Shown here: positions 33,800 through 46,189 of the stretch, piece by piece
Position numbering within the stretch: position 1 is the stretch's first letter
Layout: each line of letters begins with the position of its first letter
Assembly (NCBI GenBank): GCA_036674765.1
Contig: JARVKI010000135.1
Coordinates: 25,414 to 89,413, forward strand
Direction: 5' to 3'
DNA length: 64,000 nucleotides
Source of the DNA: Seiridium cupressi
Taxonomy: Eukaryota; Ascomycota; Sordariomycetes; Amphisphaeriales; Sporocadaceae
Notes under the pieces: generated by a model
What the model was told of the DNA's origin: nothing
Databases searched by the model: none
What the model saw: the letters and a program-made list of their open reading frames with translations, nothing else
Made by a program: the position numbers and the translations under genes

Positions 33800-36614
33800 T
33801 TAAATCCGAAGTGTCCCACTTAGTGGCAAGTCTCTGCTGCTGCTTCCCACGAAGATGTTATAGCAGCCTTCCCGCAGCATCCACTTCTGCGTGATCACGT
33901 CCCAGATGCTTAGATCCTTTCGTGTCAAGCTCAACTGTACTGTTGCAGTCTCTCCCGTGGGAATCGTGCTCTTCTCAAAGCCCCGCAGCTGACGCACAGG
34001 CGCATCCTCGCCGGGAACACCAACATACAGTTGTACAACTTCCTTTCCATCGAGGCTACCAGTATTGGCAACATTGAGAGTCACATTGGCAATGACATCC
34101 CATAGATCAGTTTCTCCGCCTTCCACGACGGCCCCAGTGGGGTAAGCCTGAACAGCGGCGTCAGTCTTTGAGACTTCAAGGTTGGAATAGTCAAAGGTCG
34201 TGTAGCTCAGCCCGAAACCGAACTCATAACGCGGAGTGATGTTCTGGGCATCAAAATGCCGATAGTCAATAAAGACGCCCTCGGTGAAGTTTGATTGCGG
34301 GTATGCTTGGAATCTGTTTGGCGCTAATGTCGTGTCCGGCTTCCAGAGGGACCCATAGTCGGTCTCATTCCGAGCCACCGAGTACGGCAGCCTTCCCGAC
34401 GGGTTCGTCTGGCCATACAGGAGCGAGATCAGAGCCTTTCCGCTGTCCTGCCCGGGGAGATGGGCGTAGATGATGGCTGTCACGTTGGGGTGGTCCACGA
34501 ACTGGTCGACGAGCCGGACGCCGGCATTGTGGAACACGACGATGGTGTTGGCGCACAGGTCCGCGACGTTCAGTATCAGGCCGTCGGTAAAGTCATCTCG
34601 TAGCGCGGGTCTGTCATATCCTTCCGTCGCCCATACGTTGCCTATGACGATACAAGCATCAGATGTGGGGTTTACCAGTGGCGACCCCGACTCAAAGTCC
34701 CAGAAGAGCGCCGTGCCGTCCTCGTAAGCCTGTGCGACAAGAGCGTCGTACGGTGAACTGATGAGATTCTGTGAGGTTGCGCCCGATCCACCAGCACTGA
34801 CCAGAGTGCCATTAGGCGCGATCGCCGACTTGGGGAGCTGCAAGTTTCCAAAGAACCCATCGTTCACCTCAGTGACGTTTGCAGACTCCGCGCCGACGCT
34901 CCATGAGGAGAAATAAGCCCCAGTTGCGGCGTACTCCTGGTTGTTCTTATTGGGGGCTTTGGCCGAGTAGCCGAAGAGAGAGATGAGCTTCATCTGTGTC
35001 GAATTCAATGGCAGAGCGCTGTCGGTGTTCTTCACAAGAACATGACCTTCAACTGCACCGTCGAAAAGGGTGGACTTAGCACTGGGGTCTCGTGCATCTA
35101 CGACTTCGTGCGGCACCAAGATGTCCGCGGGCATTCCACTGCCAGGGATTGGGAAGCTCGATCCGTCTTGCTTCATCTGGTACCAGGATGCCATAATCCT
35201 GTGATAATCAGCATCGATGAGGAAAAGTTCCAGTGCTTGGTTTCTTACCTTGTTGCCATATCATCGAGCCTACTCTCAGGCACACTTCCGTTGTTGACAG
35301 CCAAAGTCAAATTACCTGCCCACAGACCATCGCCATTTGGCATGGCGACATCAAGCCCAGCGAGCGCCGAGGCGACTCCAGACTTCTGAGCACCCCAATC
35401 AGAAACCACCCATCCCTAGCAGACAGAGGTTAATACCTAACGATGGAAGCGTAACTTTTCTCGTTAGCTTACCTGGAAACCTAGCTCTCCCTTCAGGAGT
35501 CCATTCAAGCCTTTGCTGTTTTGGCATGAGTACGAGTTATTTAGTCTCGCATAAGAGCACATGACATTGCCAGTTCCAGCACGGACTGCTTCTGCAAATG
35601 GCCTATCAAGACATATGGTAAGCCGACGCTCACACATATATCGATGAAGTGTACTTACCACAGGTACAGCTCGTGTAAGGCCTTATCGCCGATATTGCTG
35701 GAAATTGACTCGGCAAAGTCTCCAGTACTAGTTGATAGACGATGTGTTTCTTGTTCTTGAGCAATAAAGTGCTTTTTGGGTGGTCAATTACGAGGCTCCT
35801 GGGTATGGTATTGGATATGGGAGGACATACCTTGGTGCTTGTTATTACACCTGTGCTCTGCACGCCAGAAACCGTCTCATAGACTAGTCCACCAGACAGG
35901 TAAGGATCAACGGAGAAAGCTGTGGGTTATTATACCGGTTAGCCAGAGCTTCTCTCGCCACGACATCTCATTCACTTACACTCCCAGTTACGGCCTCCCT
36001 CAGCTACACGGCCAATTGGCCCGACTACTGGTCCAAGCAGAACGTTGACACCCTTCACTCTAGCTTCATTACCCATGTACACTGCTCTTTGACGGGCCAG
36101 GTACTTGTTCCAACTAGCCTCGAGCGTCAGGACGATGATGAGCGATATCATGGAATGAATGTCTTACCTCGCGCCGACATGTATACCCGACGGCCATGAA
36201 CTAACGTAGTCTGTGTTGCGAAGACCGTTGCCGGCATCGGCGAGACACAATCCAGGGAACCCAAGACGGTCGACAGCAGGAATGAAACCAGCGCATCCCG
36301 TTTCAGTCGTGATGCCACCAGTGAAGTTGACCTTCTCTTCAAGTGTGAGCTGGCTTACGAATGCCTGAGCTTTGGTAATGGCGTCAGACCATGACCCGTT
36401 AGCCGTCAGTTCAGCTAATGGTATCTGTCAGTATGATTCACGTAGACATATCTTCAAACTCTGATAATTCGTTGACTACGAACTCACGGGTTGGGTAGAC
36501 CGGTTCCGATTGGCCATAAAATATGAGATCGCTGGTGATCACGTCGTCATCGGCAATGACGCACTGTGTCAAAGCCGCGAGGCATGTCAAGCTCCGAATC
36601 GTTGATTGCAGCAT
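33800..36614 (-). CDS. Secreted GH3 beta-glucosidase
   Basis: Eight exons (36488-36614, 36168-36414, 35980-36113, 35831-35919, 35659-35771, 35473-35602, 35249-35415, 33800-35198) with seven introns of 50-73 nt join in phase to 801 residues. A signal peptide ([21 protein letters not shown]) comes first. The N-terminal TIM-barrel has [44 protein letters not shown] and FSVDPYLSG. The nucleophile motif GWVVSDWGA holds the catalytic Asp. The second domain has [28 protein letters not shown] and GRLPYS, and a C-terminal fibronectin-III-like domain has [11 protein letters not shown] and VQLYVGVPG. The family hydrolyses beta-glucosidic ends of cellobiose and related sugars outside the cell. All conserved blocks are present and the frame is unbroken. 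Confidence 0.95.
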
Positions 36615-36704
36615 ATTGACGAGTCAATCAACACGACTGGAGATTCATAGAATTGCTTGATTGCGAGTAGTCATCCATGTTTACAATGTGCGAAGGACGA
36701 CGCC

Positions 36705-36711
36705 TATATAT
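36705..36711 (-). promoter_or_regulatory. TATA-like element (TATATA) of the GH3 gene
   Basis: On the minus strand GGGATATATAGGCG lies about 90 bp upstream of the GH3 start at 36614, a suitable distance. Confidence 0.45.
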
Positions 36712-39416
36712 CCCACACCACGGCCTCGTCATACCTTTGAGAAGCCCGCTCCTCGCCCAGTAGCTCAAAATCTGAATCATTATTTTTCCTTGTAGATTTT
36801 GGCCAAGGACAACAGCAGATCGAATGCGGTTTGGCGCGACCAGAGAGTAACAAGGTTCACGCAGTCTATTGCCAGAAAACCCACTGATCCCATCATGTCG
36901 TGCGGGGTCTCTGAGGGTAGAATTTGGACAAGAAGCCTGCCGGGAGAATTCAAGCCCTACCAACATCGAATAGTAACCCGTCACATTGGGTGGCTAACGG
37001 TAGAACACCGGGAAAAACAGTGGTGAGATGAAGAGCATTCGGCCCTTTTGATATTTTCCAAGCATTCATAAGTCATCGAACCCGAGAACAGTGAGGGCTG
37101 GATCCGCAGAATTGCATGGCACTTCTGCCCACGTGCATGGCCAGCACCGACGCCATGGGAACTGATTACTGCACACAGCTTAGCTGCAGAAGCGAGCCGT
37201 GGAGAATATGGGGAAATGTGGGGAGGAAAATCTGTCGGGTGCGGGGATGCGACAGTGACATTGGATGAACCCCGGCTCGTCCTGGTGCATGGCCTCGGCA
37301 TTGCGATCGGCAGACGTGCTCCTGGCTGAGCGGAATTAAACAATGTCGCGAGAACGCTCCGGTGACGGCCCTTAAAGTTATCTCATGTCGTGAGCAGTGG
37401 TCTCGACTTCCCAGAATATGGGTTGGTTGCGCGAGTGGTACGCGTTCTGCTGTCTTGGCTCAGCTACGGCCGAACGATGAGCGATATATTATTATGCTGT
37501 TCGCCGAGGCTAGTGGGGCAACCTTTCGATCCAATCTCAGATTGTTGTACGTGAAGAATTGCCAGCCCATGTGTTAAGTGGACGGTGCTGTTCGGTTCGG
37601 CCTAATAGTCTTGATACGGCTCTCTTGATACCAGATCATAACCAAATCCTGATATTTACCACTCAACAACTTCTCCCAATCCACAATCCTCCTTGCCTCG
37701 CCAGACTTCGTTTCGTAGCATCGATACTTCCCAATCCAATTATTGTGTCGCTGGCATTAAGCTAATATTCCACTGCGCGTCGGTCCGGCTGGGTCTTGCT
37801 ACCTGCTATGATCAGAAAAAGCGGAAAGAGCATATGGGTATCTATCTTGGATCCTGGTCAAACGAGCGAGAGTTGCCTAGACGATGGTGTCCGACGTTTT
37901 TCATCTGAGAATTGTACTTTCTAGGGTCACGGCTCGCCTGTTGTAAGCGTATGTCGGAGGCCCGTTGCAAAACAAGCCCATCGATCGGGCTTTGTTGAAG
38001 CTGCAAGCATAGTGCTCGGCTATGGAGCGCGAGCTCGGATTCGGCACGTTGTTGGCATGGGACGCTCGCGGGGGTTTGGGTTTGATGCTAGTTGAGGTGT
38101 AAATGACCGTTGTACGAAAGTGACGTATTAGGTTGGTAATGATGTTATGGTTTTAGACGGCTGTTTCCCAATATACCCCTACCAATGCGCAGCCAGGAGT
38201 GATGGCCGCTAGGAGTTCGTACAAGTCAACGTACACTCCAAATGGAGGGTGAATAATATCCCAGCCTACCATGGCGGCAGAATTGGGCCGCTGCATGGTG
38301 TCCGAAGTCCTACGCTTGATGTGCGACGAGAAAATCAGGAGCTCATTGAGGAAATGAGTATAAGATCTGAGAACCCTCCATCACATTGATTAGAGGGAGC
38401 GCAAGAGCCATGGAGATGCAATAGCCATTCTGAGCGTTGTCCAAGTAAATCTGATGAGCATGGGTGGCTGTACCCTGAGTAAAGAATATTGTACAAATAT
38501 GTATGACAAGGTATATGCAAGAGACCACATATGCTTTGAATTAAACGTTCTAGCTAGTGCTCAGAACAGACCACGTGCAAAAGGCCATATTGCACTCCTG
38601 TTCTGTCTAAGTCCTGTCATTCACGGAGTGCTCTCCTTTGGTGTAGTGTACATGCTCCTATGAACATCGATGACTTTACTAGTGTTTGAGCTTCGTGGGT
38701 AGAGAAGACCAAAGCTTATCCAGCATCTAGCAGAACCGGTCGCTAGTGATGCAAATCTAGAGGAATTTCAAGTTCCTCTGTATAGCGGCGGTGAAAAGCG
38801 GTCTTTGATCTTCAAGCCACAAAGCGTAGCAGCGAATGGTATTCCGATCGTGCCGTTTAGTCACGATAAAGAACTTCTCTTTGGAAGTGTTACGATATAG
38901 AAGCTATCGCAGTATATCATTCGGCGGAAAATGTTAATTATTACCACTACAACCAACCGGATTTTATCTGTATAGAAGGCGGTCTGTGCACCACTTTTCT
39001 ATATGAGCCTATATATTCAAAGACGCGTTTCTTAGTCAAAACTCATTCAACCCAGTCGTGGATAGCTGTTTTAGATACGCAGTTTAAAAACGAATATACC
39101 AGCTACCTGTTTTGACCACTGCTTTAAGCTTATTATTACCAGAATTGACCATATTGTTAGTAAGTAGTATCGGAACTTATCGATCGGCGCGCCGAGCCTT
39201 TGACAATATACCTGAACGCCGCCACAATCACTGGACAATAACTTTTCGCATTCTCAAGATATATTCAAGCTATATTTATCAGTACGTTTAAAAACTTTTT
39301 AACCCTTTGACAGGGCGGGAGAGGTTGTGCGGACTCCTGCTTTTGGAGCACCAGTCATTCAAGTCCAGCACCCGCTCAGTTGACTGATTAAATTTTCAAG
39401 CACACCAACATATGAA

Positions 39417-39421
39417 TATAA
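39417..39421 (+). promoter_or_regulatory. TATA element of the 5S rRNA gene
   Basis: TATAA begins exactly 29 bp upstream of the predicted first base of the 5S gene. In Neurospora, 5S genes are known to need such a TATA element at this position. Confidence 0.6.
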
Positions 39422-39445
39422 CTTGGATTTTAGCACAAACACAAC

Positions 39446-39564
39446 ACATACGACCATAGGTTCTAGAATACTCGGCATCCCGTCCGCTCCGCCCTAGATA
39501 AGCTGGAAACCGCTGGATTAGTACTCAGGTCGGTGACGACTGGGGAATCCCCGGTGTTGTATGT
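39446..39564 (+). rRNA. 5S ribosomal RNA (divergent dispersed copy)
   Basis: The 119-bp segment starts ACATACGACCATAGG, contains CCCGTCCGCTC, an internal box-A-like AAGCTGGAAACCG and a box-C-like GGTCGGTGACGAC...GGAATCCC, and ends GTGTTGTATGT, whose last bases pair with ACATACGAC to form helix I. Length and landmarks match fungal 5S rRNA. A run of six T (39564-39569) follows as a pol III terminator. The middle part differs from the commonest ascomycete 5S sequence as I remember it, so it may be a minor type, as known in Neurospora and some Eurotiales, or a decaying pseudogene. Confidence 0.82.
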
Positions 39565-39569
39565 TTTTT
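39564..39569 (+). terminator. Pol III T-run terminator of the 5S gene
   Basis: Six T residues directly after the helix-I 3' strand, followed 6 bp later by a longer T tract (39573-39582). Confidence 0.65.
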
Positions 39570-39978
39570 AGTGTTTTTTTTTCTTAAACCTCACCCTTAT
39601 CCCTATCCGGCAAGACCCCGTTAGCGCTGGGGCCGCTGAGCTAGCTAGACGATGAACTCCGTAGGAGAAGCTGAGAAGTCTAATGATATAGGAGGCTAGA
39701 GCTCCTATTCTGACATATCATCTTGAGTTCTTCTTTCTGCCTACTTGGTATTGGGCTGCAAAACTGAAAATGGACTTTTTGACCTTGCTAAATCCATCTC
39801 CTGGCTCCCGTTGAAAGTTAGGCAAATCGATCATATAGTTTACCTCGGAAGCAAGACATGTAAGCCTAAATACAAGGCGAAGTCATGTATAGGGCGGGAC
39901 AGCGAGACTTGGGACCAGCGCAATCAGGCTGAACCTCGTGTCCTTCAGTCCGTGCTCCTGCTCTCTCTTTATAAAAGC
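39570..39978. other. Spacer between 5S rRNA and UCH gene
   Basis: An open frame at 39745-40011 (plus) has no recognisable features. Nothing else was seen. Confidence 0.4.
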
Positions 39979-40721
39979 CTAGACCCCAAGCTCCAGTGCG
40001 CGCTTGCTTAAGGCGTCGTCTTTGGCCTGTAAATCTCCTCTGTTGATTGGACCCCGTCTGCGGCCGTCGAGCTCCCAGAGACAGTTGGCTTTAGACTTGG
40101 CGAAGCATACAAAATGCAGATCCATTGGCGTATTCGGTAATGGAGCCGAGCTCTCGCCACTGACTGCAGCCCATTCGTTCGCTTCTTCCAGTGCATCGCA
40201 ATCGCACAGGGCATTTGCACGAGGAATCGGACCTAACGGCCGGACTTGCTTCAGCAAACGGTCGAGGTCAGATTCGGGACGGATGAACGAAGGACAGTCC
40301 CCGTTCGCGAGACAATGAAGCAGCGCAATCATTCCGCAACCGGTTCCAATTGTCTGCTTGAACCAGACTACTTGCTCGTCCTCTCCGTAGCCATGATAAT
40401 CCTCCAAGCTTTCATCTTCTTTGATTCGATATGATTCATAGGCTTCATTGATTGGGAACACGAGAATCAATCCGTAGCACGGGCGCGGGACGACGCCAAG
40501 CAGATCGGTGTCGTCTATGCTGTAGACATCCTCGAATGCGAGTGAATCCGAGAGGCCCAGGCGACTCGCCAACCTTGTCATGACGACTGGGTTGTTTTCT
40601 GATTCACTGGTCAGTGTTTTGCTGTTTGCTCTACACCTATAAGCAGCATACCAAGCGGCCGGAAGCTCTTCCTCTTCGCGTCGGGAGGGATTACCAATAC
40701 GTTTGTGGAAAGATGTGCCAT
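39979..40721 (-). CDS. Ubiquitin carboxyl-terminal hydrolase, UCH-L3/YUH1 type (peptidase C12)
   Basis: Exons 40652-40721 and 39979-40598, with a 53-nt intron (GTATGC...AATCAG), give about 229 residues. The exon join restores the family motif RPLENNPVV. Catalytic landmarks are FKQTIGTGCGMIALLHCL (oxyanion Gln in QTIG and nucleophile Cys in GCGMIALLH), MDLHFVCF (catalytic His) and LWELDGRRRGP (catalytic Asp). LLGVVPRPCYGLILVFP is the usual N-terminal strand. The enzyme releases small adducts from the ubiquitin C-terminus in cytosol and nucleus. The usual residues NAC around the nucleophile read TGC here. The start Met at 40721 (MAHLSTN) is inferred. Confidence 0.9.
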
Positions 40722-41515
40722 GGCGGATGGATGGAATTTTGTGGAAAGAAGCGCGGAGACGAGATCGTCCGACAGCAGGGCGAAAGACCTCGATCTACGC
40801 GTGTTAGAGTTTCGGTATTACAAGGGGCTAATAACGTACGGTACGATTCAGAGAAATACCAAGGATGAAGCAGCTTGGCGCGAATTGCCTATTCTGATCT
40901 AGGGTCGGAGACACGGCACCTGTAATTCCGCGCGACTGACAGGGATGAAAATTATATAGTACTTACGTTGGGTATGTACTTTATTAGTGGGGGGCCGCCC
41001 ATATCCCTATTGCATTGCATACGACAGAATAAATATGTATGGTAGGAGATACTCCTCTAGTAATTTTGTAGTGGACGTTAGATGGGCTCCGACGGACACC
41101 GTGGTGTTCATCTAAAAGAGGGTACGAATGTATCTTGATTGCATGGCTATAAATGACCGTAGACCCCGCGACGAAAGAGGTCTTGAGAACAAAAAGCGAA
41201 GCAAAGCCCTCTACATCATTTATCTCACCTTTTGGGCAGTGTTTTCTTACTATAAACAAGCCCACTCGTTGGCAATAGCCCTGGCGATCAGCATATTATA
41301 CCGTGATGAAGACCCACAGACCACCACCTGGTCTGTGCTCCTTCTGCCATTAGATAGGCCTTCCGGGCACTCCAGCCGGGAGCTTCCCTCCTGCTGGATC
41401 ATCACACAATACACTGTTTTCCCACGAGATTGTGTGCCCATCATACCGTGACAGCTTCTGCATATTCTTCTCAAACTTCTTCAACATGTCTCCGCAAACG
41501 TATCGCGATTGAACT
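40722..41515. other. Divergent intergenic region with a short upstream ORF
   Basis: It lies between the UCH gene (minus) and the transposon-interrupted gene (plus). An eight-codon upstream ORF (41486-41512, MSPQTYRD then TGA) ends 3 bp before the ATG at 41516. No gene recognised otherwise. Confidence 0.4.
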
Positions 41516-41872
41516 ATGGGTCCAAAGGCAGAGGCTCACGTCGAGCTTGTGATGACACTTTCCACGGACCTTGTGCGCCTTTCAAGCCTCGATACACCCT
41601 TCCGTATCAACATCACGGCTCGAGCGCTCTCGTCGAGCTGGCCTTCGTCGAGCATATTATTTAACGCTCGGGGATCAGCTTTGGACAATAGTCAATTCAT
41701 GGGAGGGTCGGCATATTACTTTGGGGGAATCAAGCTCAGGAGTGTATCCGACCTCGACAAGATCATCGCGCTGGCGCCCACGGCCAAAGTCTCGTACTCT
41801 CGAGACGTGAATCCCGATCTGCGACACAATAAATTCGAATGTTTCCGCGAGATACCGGCGGTTGGGGACGGC

Positions 41873-41877
41873 GAGCT
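41873..41877. repeat. Target-site duplication GAGCT, left copy
   Basis: GAGCT directly before the 5' LTR, identical to the five bases after the 3' LTR (49169-49173). Confidence 0.9.
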
Positions 41878-42309
41878 TGTTACGAACACAGGCCAGGGAC
41901 AAGGCCTTATGTGGAGAACAAGGGCTTGGGCAGCCAATCACTGCCACAACGATCTCATTGGATAAAAAGAACATAGGCACTCAGGTCACGTGATTAGGAG
42001 CGACAGGAGCGCAGCGCTCCTATAGCTCCAGGAGCGATGGGAGCTGTACGCTCCCAGCGCTCCCATAAAATATTAATAAGGAAATAAATAGATATATATA
42101 TAAAAGATATTTTTTATATAAATAATTATTATTTTAATAATTAATTTAAGTATTTATTTACTTATAAATAAAGTTTATTAAATTTTAACGATTATATTTT
42201 TATTTTTTAAAACTTAATATTTTTATTTTATATTATATATTTTATTAATATAAACTTAATATTAATATATTATTTTAAAGTTTATTTTAACGATAATATA
42301 TTTATTATA
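41878..42309 (+). repeat. 5' LTR (432 bp)
   Basis: Begins TGTTACGAACACAGG and aligns without indels in the parts I compared to 48737-49168; differences are almost all C/T or G/A. The first 180 bp are nearly unmutated, and the rest is strongly AT-rich. It ends at TTATTATA, where the 3' copy has CGTTACA. It contains a cluster of GGAGCG/CGCTCC palindromes at 41996-42065. Confidence 0.9.
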
Positions 42310-45300
42310 TTTTAATTATTTTTATTTAAATACGTATTTTAATTTAAAAATTATTAAATAATATTTTATAAATAATAATAACATTTTAAATTTTTAGCGA
42401 AAATAATATTAAAAACCTAACCGGCAGACCCGACGCTTTATATATAATATATTAAATATAATAATAATAGCAAAAGCTAATAATATAACTAGGTAACTTT
42501 TAATAGGCTTACGATAGCGTCCGCAGCGATAATTAGCAACTCGTTAAGCAAATTACGGCTATTTTTATTATAATACTTATCGCTAATAGAATTAATTACA
42601 AAATGCCAATATTATAGTTTTATAACGGTAAAAACGGTAGCGTTTAAGGATTTTTTACTTAAGTAAAAGCATATTTACGCTTTTATAAAAATAATATTAA
42701 TAATAATTTTAATAAAATATTATACGTTACCGGATTTTTAAAAAATAACGCTTATAAATAATTTAAATTAATTATAAAGGATTATTTTAATTATAACGAA
42801 AACGATAAAAATAAAAAGATTAAAAAAGTTTTCGTTAATTATAATAAATTTAAACGATATTTTAAAGCTATTTTTAATAATTTAAATAAAGTCCGTATAA
42901 TAAAAAGGAAGTTTATATAATTTAAATAAAAGAATTTTATAATTAAATACGTATTAAAATTTAAATAAATCGCCTTTAAAACCGAATAAAGCGACGACGA
43001 TACCTTTATAATACTTTTTTATATAAGATTTAAAGAAGGTATTAAGGATAAAATTACTAAAAAAAATCGGCCAAAAAATCTCGATATTTATATTAAAAAA
43101 ACTATTAAAATTAATAATCGTTTATATAAAAAATAACTTAAAAAACGAGGATAATTAAAAGAATTATAAGTTAATACGTAAATACGGTTATAAATTAATA
43201 TTAACCGATTACAGTAAAATAATTAATATCGTTTAAAAAACGATTAACGCGGAAAAACGTTTTACGAAAGATATAATAAACTTATAAACCTCGACGTTAT
43301 TAAGCAAAAAAACAGTAAGCGCGATAAAAAGTTAATAATATATTATAATTATAAAAAAACAAAACATTTTACTAATAAATACCGCTCGCTTAAAAAGGAA
43401 CGACCCTTTAAATTAATCCCGGAAAGACGATAATTTAACTTTACCGCAAAAAAACTAATTAAATATAATAACTTATTTTAAACGGTATATTATAACGATT
43501 AATATAAAGTATATAAAGCAGATAAGGACGGAATAGGATAGTACCTTATAATACTAATTATTAGGACTATCGCGGTAATAGGGAGAAGCCCTGCGAAACG
43601 ACGAATTAACGCTTATAAATACCTTATATATTCCGATAAAAGCGGAAACGAATCCGATTAAAACCAGGTTATTATCCGCCGTACGGAATAATAATAAAAG
43701 GAAAAAAGTTTAAATTAAGCCGATATATTAAAATTACGATTAATTAAGGAAAAAACTAATAAAATTCCCGTTATAATACGGTAATTTATTAGATATTAAA
43801 ATAATTTTAAAGTAGTAATTATCTTTAAAAGGTTATTTTATAACGCTTTAAAACTTAAAAATATCCTAATAAAAGCTGTTACGAAGGACAGGTTTAAAAA
43901 CGCTTATACCCCTTATATAATATTTAAAAATAATGTTTAATTAAAAACGGGACATTTAAACTATATAAATATATTTTAAATTAATTATATCGATCAATTA
44001 TATAACCGATACTTTAAAAAGAAACTAAAGTATAAATTCTTCTTTAAAAGGTTAAAGCTGGATTTTATCGGGATATTACGAATTAAAAAATAAATAAAAA
44101 ACGTTATTATTATTTATAAAAACCTTTAAAAATACGCGGTAATTATTAATAACTTATAAAAAACACGCGAATACGCTTTAAAATTGCGAACGTAAAATTA
44201 ATATAAAATCGATAAATATTTAATTTACGCTAACGAGAAAAGTTTAACCTAAAAATAAATTAAAGAATATAACGAAACGGGACGATTTTTAATTAAATTA
44301 AAATCCCTTTTACCTAGCATTATTATAAGTTAATAAAAAGAAAAAAACGATTTTAAAAAATTAATTTAAAAAGTATTTAAAAAACGACGTAACGAAGAAG
44401 TCGGATTACGAATTTATAAAATTATAAATTAAATTTAAACGCAGCGACGAAATAAAAAACTAATACCTTTTATATAAATAACGCTATAAATCTTTATAAA
44501 AATAGAAATAAAATAAAAAGCTAACGAATAGGAATATAACGAACCTTTAATATATTAAAGCCGGGAGGATTTACACGCGAATTACGCCTTTATTTATTAG
44601 GAAGCCGAGAATAAAAAAGAGCGACGACGATATAACCGGCGCGATAAGCGTTTAAAAAACGACTAAAACCGCATATAACGGGATAATAACGGTTAGATAT
44701 TAAGTCCTTATACGCTATAAAAATAAGCGTATATAACCACTTTATAATTAAAGTACGGATTATAAGTTAAAATATTAAAGCCTTAATTAATATAAAAGTT
44801 TAAGGAAATTTTATCTTATTATAAATTGTTAATAAATTTTAGATATTATAAAAATAAAAAAAAAGACTTTATTAATTGAAAATTATAAATAAAAAATTAA
44901 TAACGTATAATAACAAAATCGTCGATATAAAAACTATATATATTTAAATTTATATTTAAAATTATAATAAAGGATTTACGTGCGATATTATAAAAATTAT
45001 AAATTATAATTTAGTTTTAAAAATACTTTAATTACGAATAAATAATCCCCGAGTAAATTAAAATATAAGCTAATTTTAATAAAATATATTAAAAAGAGAT
45101 TTAGCTTTTAAATAACGTTTAACGAAAAAACCCTTAAATAAAATTAAAATACTTAGATTTTACGTTATAATTAAGGATATTAAACCGAAATTTATATATA
45201 AAATATTTAAAAAATATAAAAAATTTAACGATTTATTTAATAAAAAACTAAATATAAAGTTATTAATATATATAAAATTCGATTATAAAATACTTTTAAA

Positions 45301-45360
45301 AAAAATATAAAATTATATTTTATATTTATTTACCCGGTATAATTATAATATAAAAAAGCA
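42310..45360 (+). pseudogene. Gag and protease region of the chromovirus, degraded
   Basis: Very AT-rich DNA with stops in all frames. At 43341-43383 the translation YYNYKKTKHFTNKYR has the spacing of a CCHC zinc knuckle (C-x2-C-x4-H-x4-C) with each Cys codon changed to Tyr (TGT/TGC to TAT/TAC), as RIP predicts. This places gag upstream of about 43,400. I could not pick out the protease motif. Confidence 0.6.
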
Positions 45361-45990
45361 TTTAAAAAGTATTTTAACGAGATATTATTAAAAAGATAAA
45401 TTAAAAAATCTATTTTATTTATAAAATACTTAATACTTTTTATACTAAAAAAGAATAAGGATAAAAAGCTTAATTAAAAGCCTTATATTAATTATTAAAA
45501 ACTTAACGAAATTATAATTAAAAATAAATACCTTTTATTATTAATTAAAAACTTACGAAATAAATTATATAATATTAAATAGTTTATAATTTTAAATTTA
45601 CTTAACGTATATAAATTAATTAAAATTAAAAAAAGTAACGAATAAAAAATAATATTTCGTAATAAATATAAATATTTTAAATATTTAATTATACTTTTTA
45701 AATTTATAAACGTATTTATAAGCTTTTAAAATATAATTAATATAATATTACAAGACTTTTTAAATAAATTTATAATAATTTATTTTAACGATATATTTAT
45801 ATTTTCGAATATAATTAAAAAATATAAATAATATATTATAATAATATTTAAAGAATTATAAAAGGTAAATCTTTTAATAAATTTAAAAAAGAGTAAATTC
45901 TATTAAAGGAAAGTTATTTTTGTAAAATACGTAATATTTTTAAAAGAAGTTTAAATAAAGGATTTTAAAATAATAACAGTTAAAAAATAA
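45361..45990 (+). pseudogene. Reverse transcriptase remnant (Ty3/gypsy)
   Basis: Despite many stops, the domain order is legible: YLNEILLK, ILFILKKNKDKK, LNEIIIKNKYPLLLI, FRNKYKYFKYL, LQDFLNKF, then YFNDIFIFSN, where the active-site YLDD reads YFND after G-to-A and C-to-T changes, then KSKFY. Position and motifs match the Ty3/gypsy palm and fingers. Confidence 0.88.
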
Positions 45991-46189
45991 CCGACGTTTT
46001 AAAACGTTATAAATATATAATCCTTTTTAAAGTTAGTGAATTATTACCGGATATTTATTTTTAACTTTATAAAAGTAAAAAGCTTTTTAATAAACTTAAC
46101 TAAAAAAAACTTATTATTTTAATAAACTTATATTAAATAATAAACGTTTAAAGAATTTAAAAGGAGAATAACGGAAAAACCCGTTATAA

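Larger units (their letters stand above)
36615..39445. other. Gene-poor 2.8 kb stretch
   Basis: After the GH3 promoter no coding family was recognised; the longest open frames (36981-37343, 36628-36984, both minus) look random. From about 38,680 the sequence becomes somewhat AT-richer and may be an old decayed repeat. A GC-rich, strongly self-pairing segment at about 39310-39376 lies just before the 5S gene. Confidence 0.4.

Noticed and set aside
29554..36614. Secondary-metabolite or carbohydrate-utilisation cluster around the GH3 gene
   Set aside because: Neighbours are a mitochondrial import subunit, a NIP30-like protein and a cupredoxin-like surface protein; there is no backbone enzyme or cluster regulator. 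The sugar transporter is about 18 kb away behind a transposon.
39310..39376. Possible tRNA just before the 5S gene
   Set aside because: Contains a B-box-like TTCAAGTCC and several stems, but the anticodon and T arms do not pair in a proper cloverleaf on either strand.
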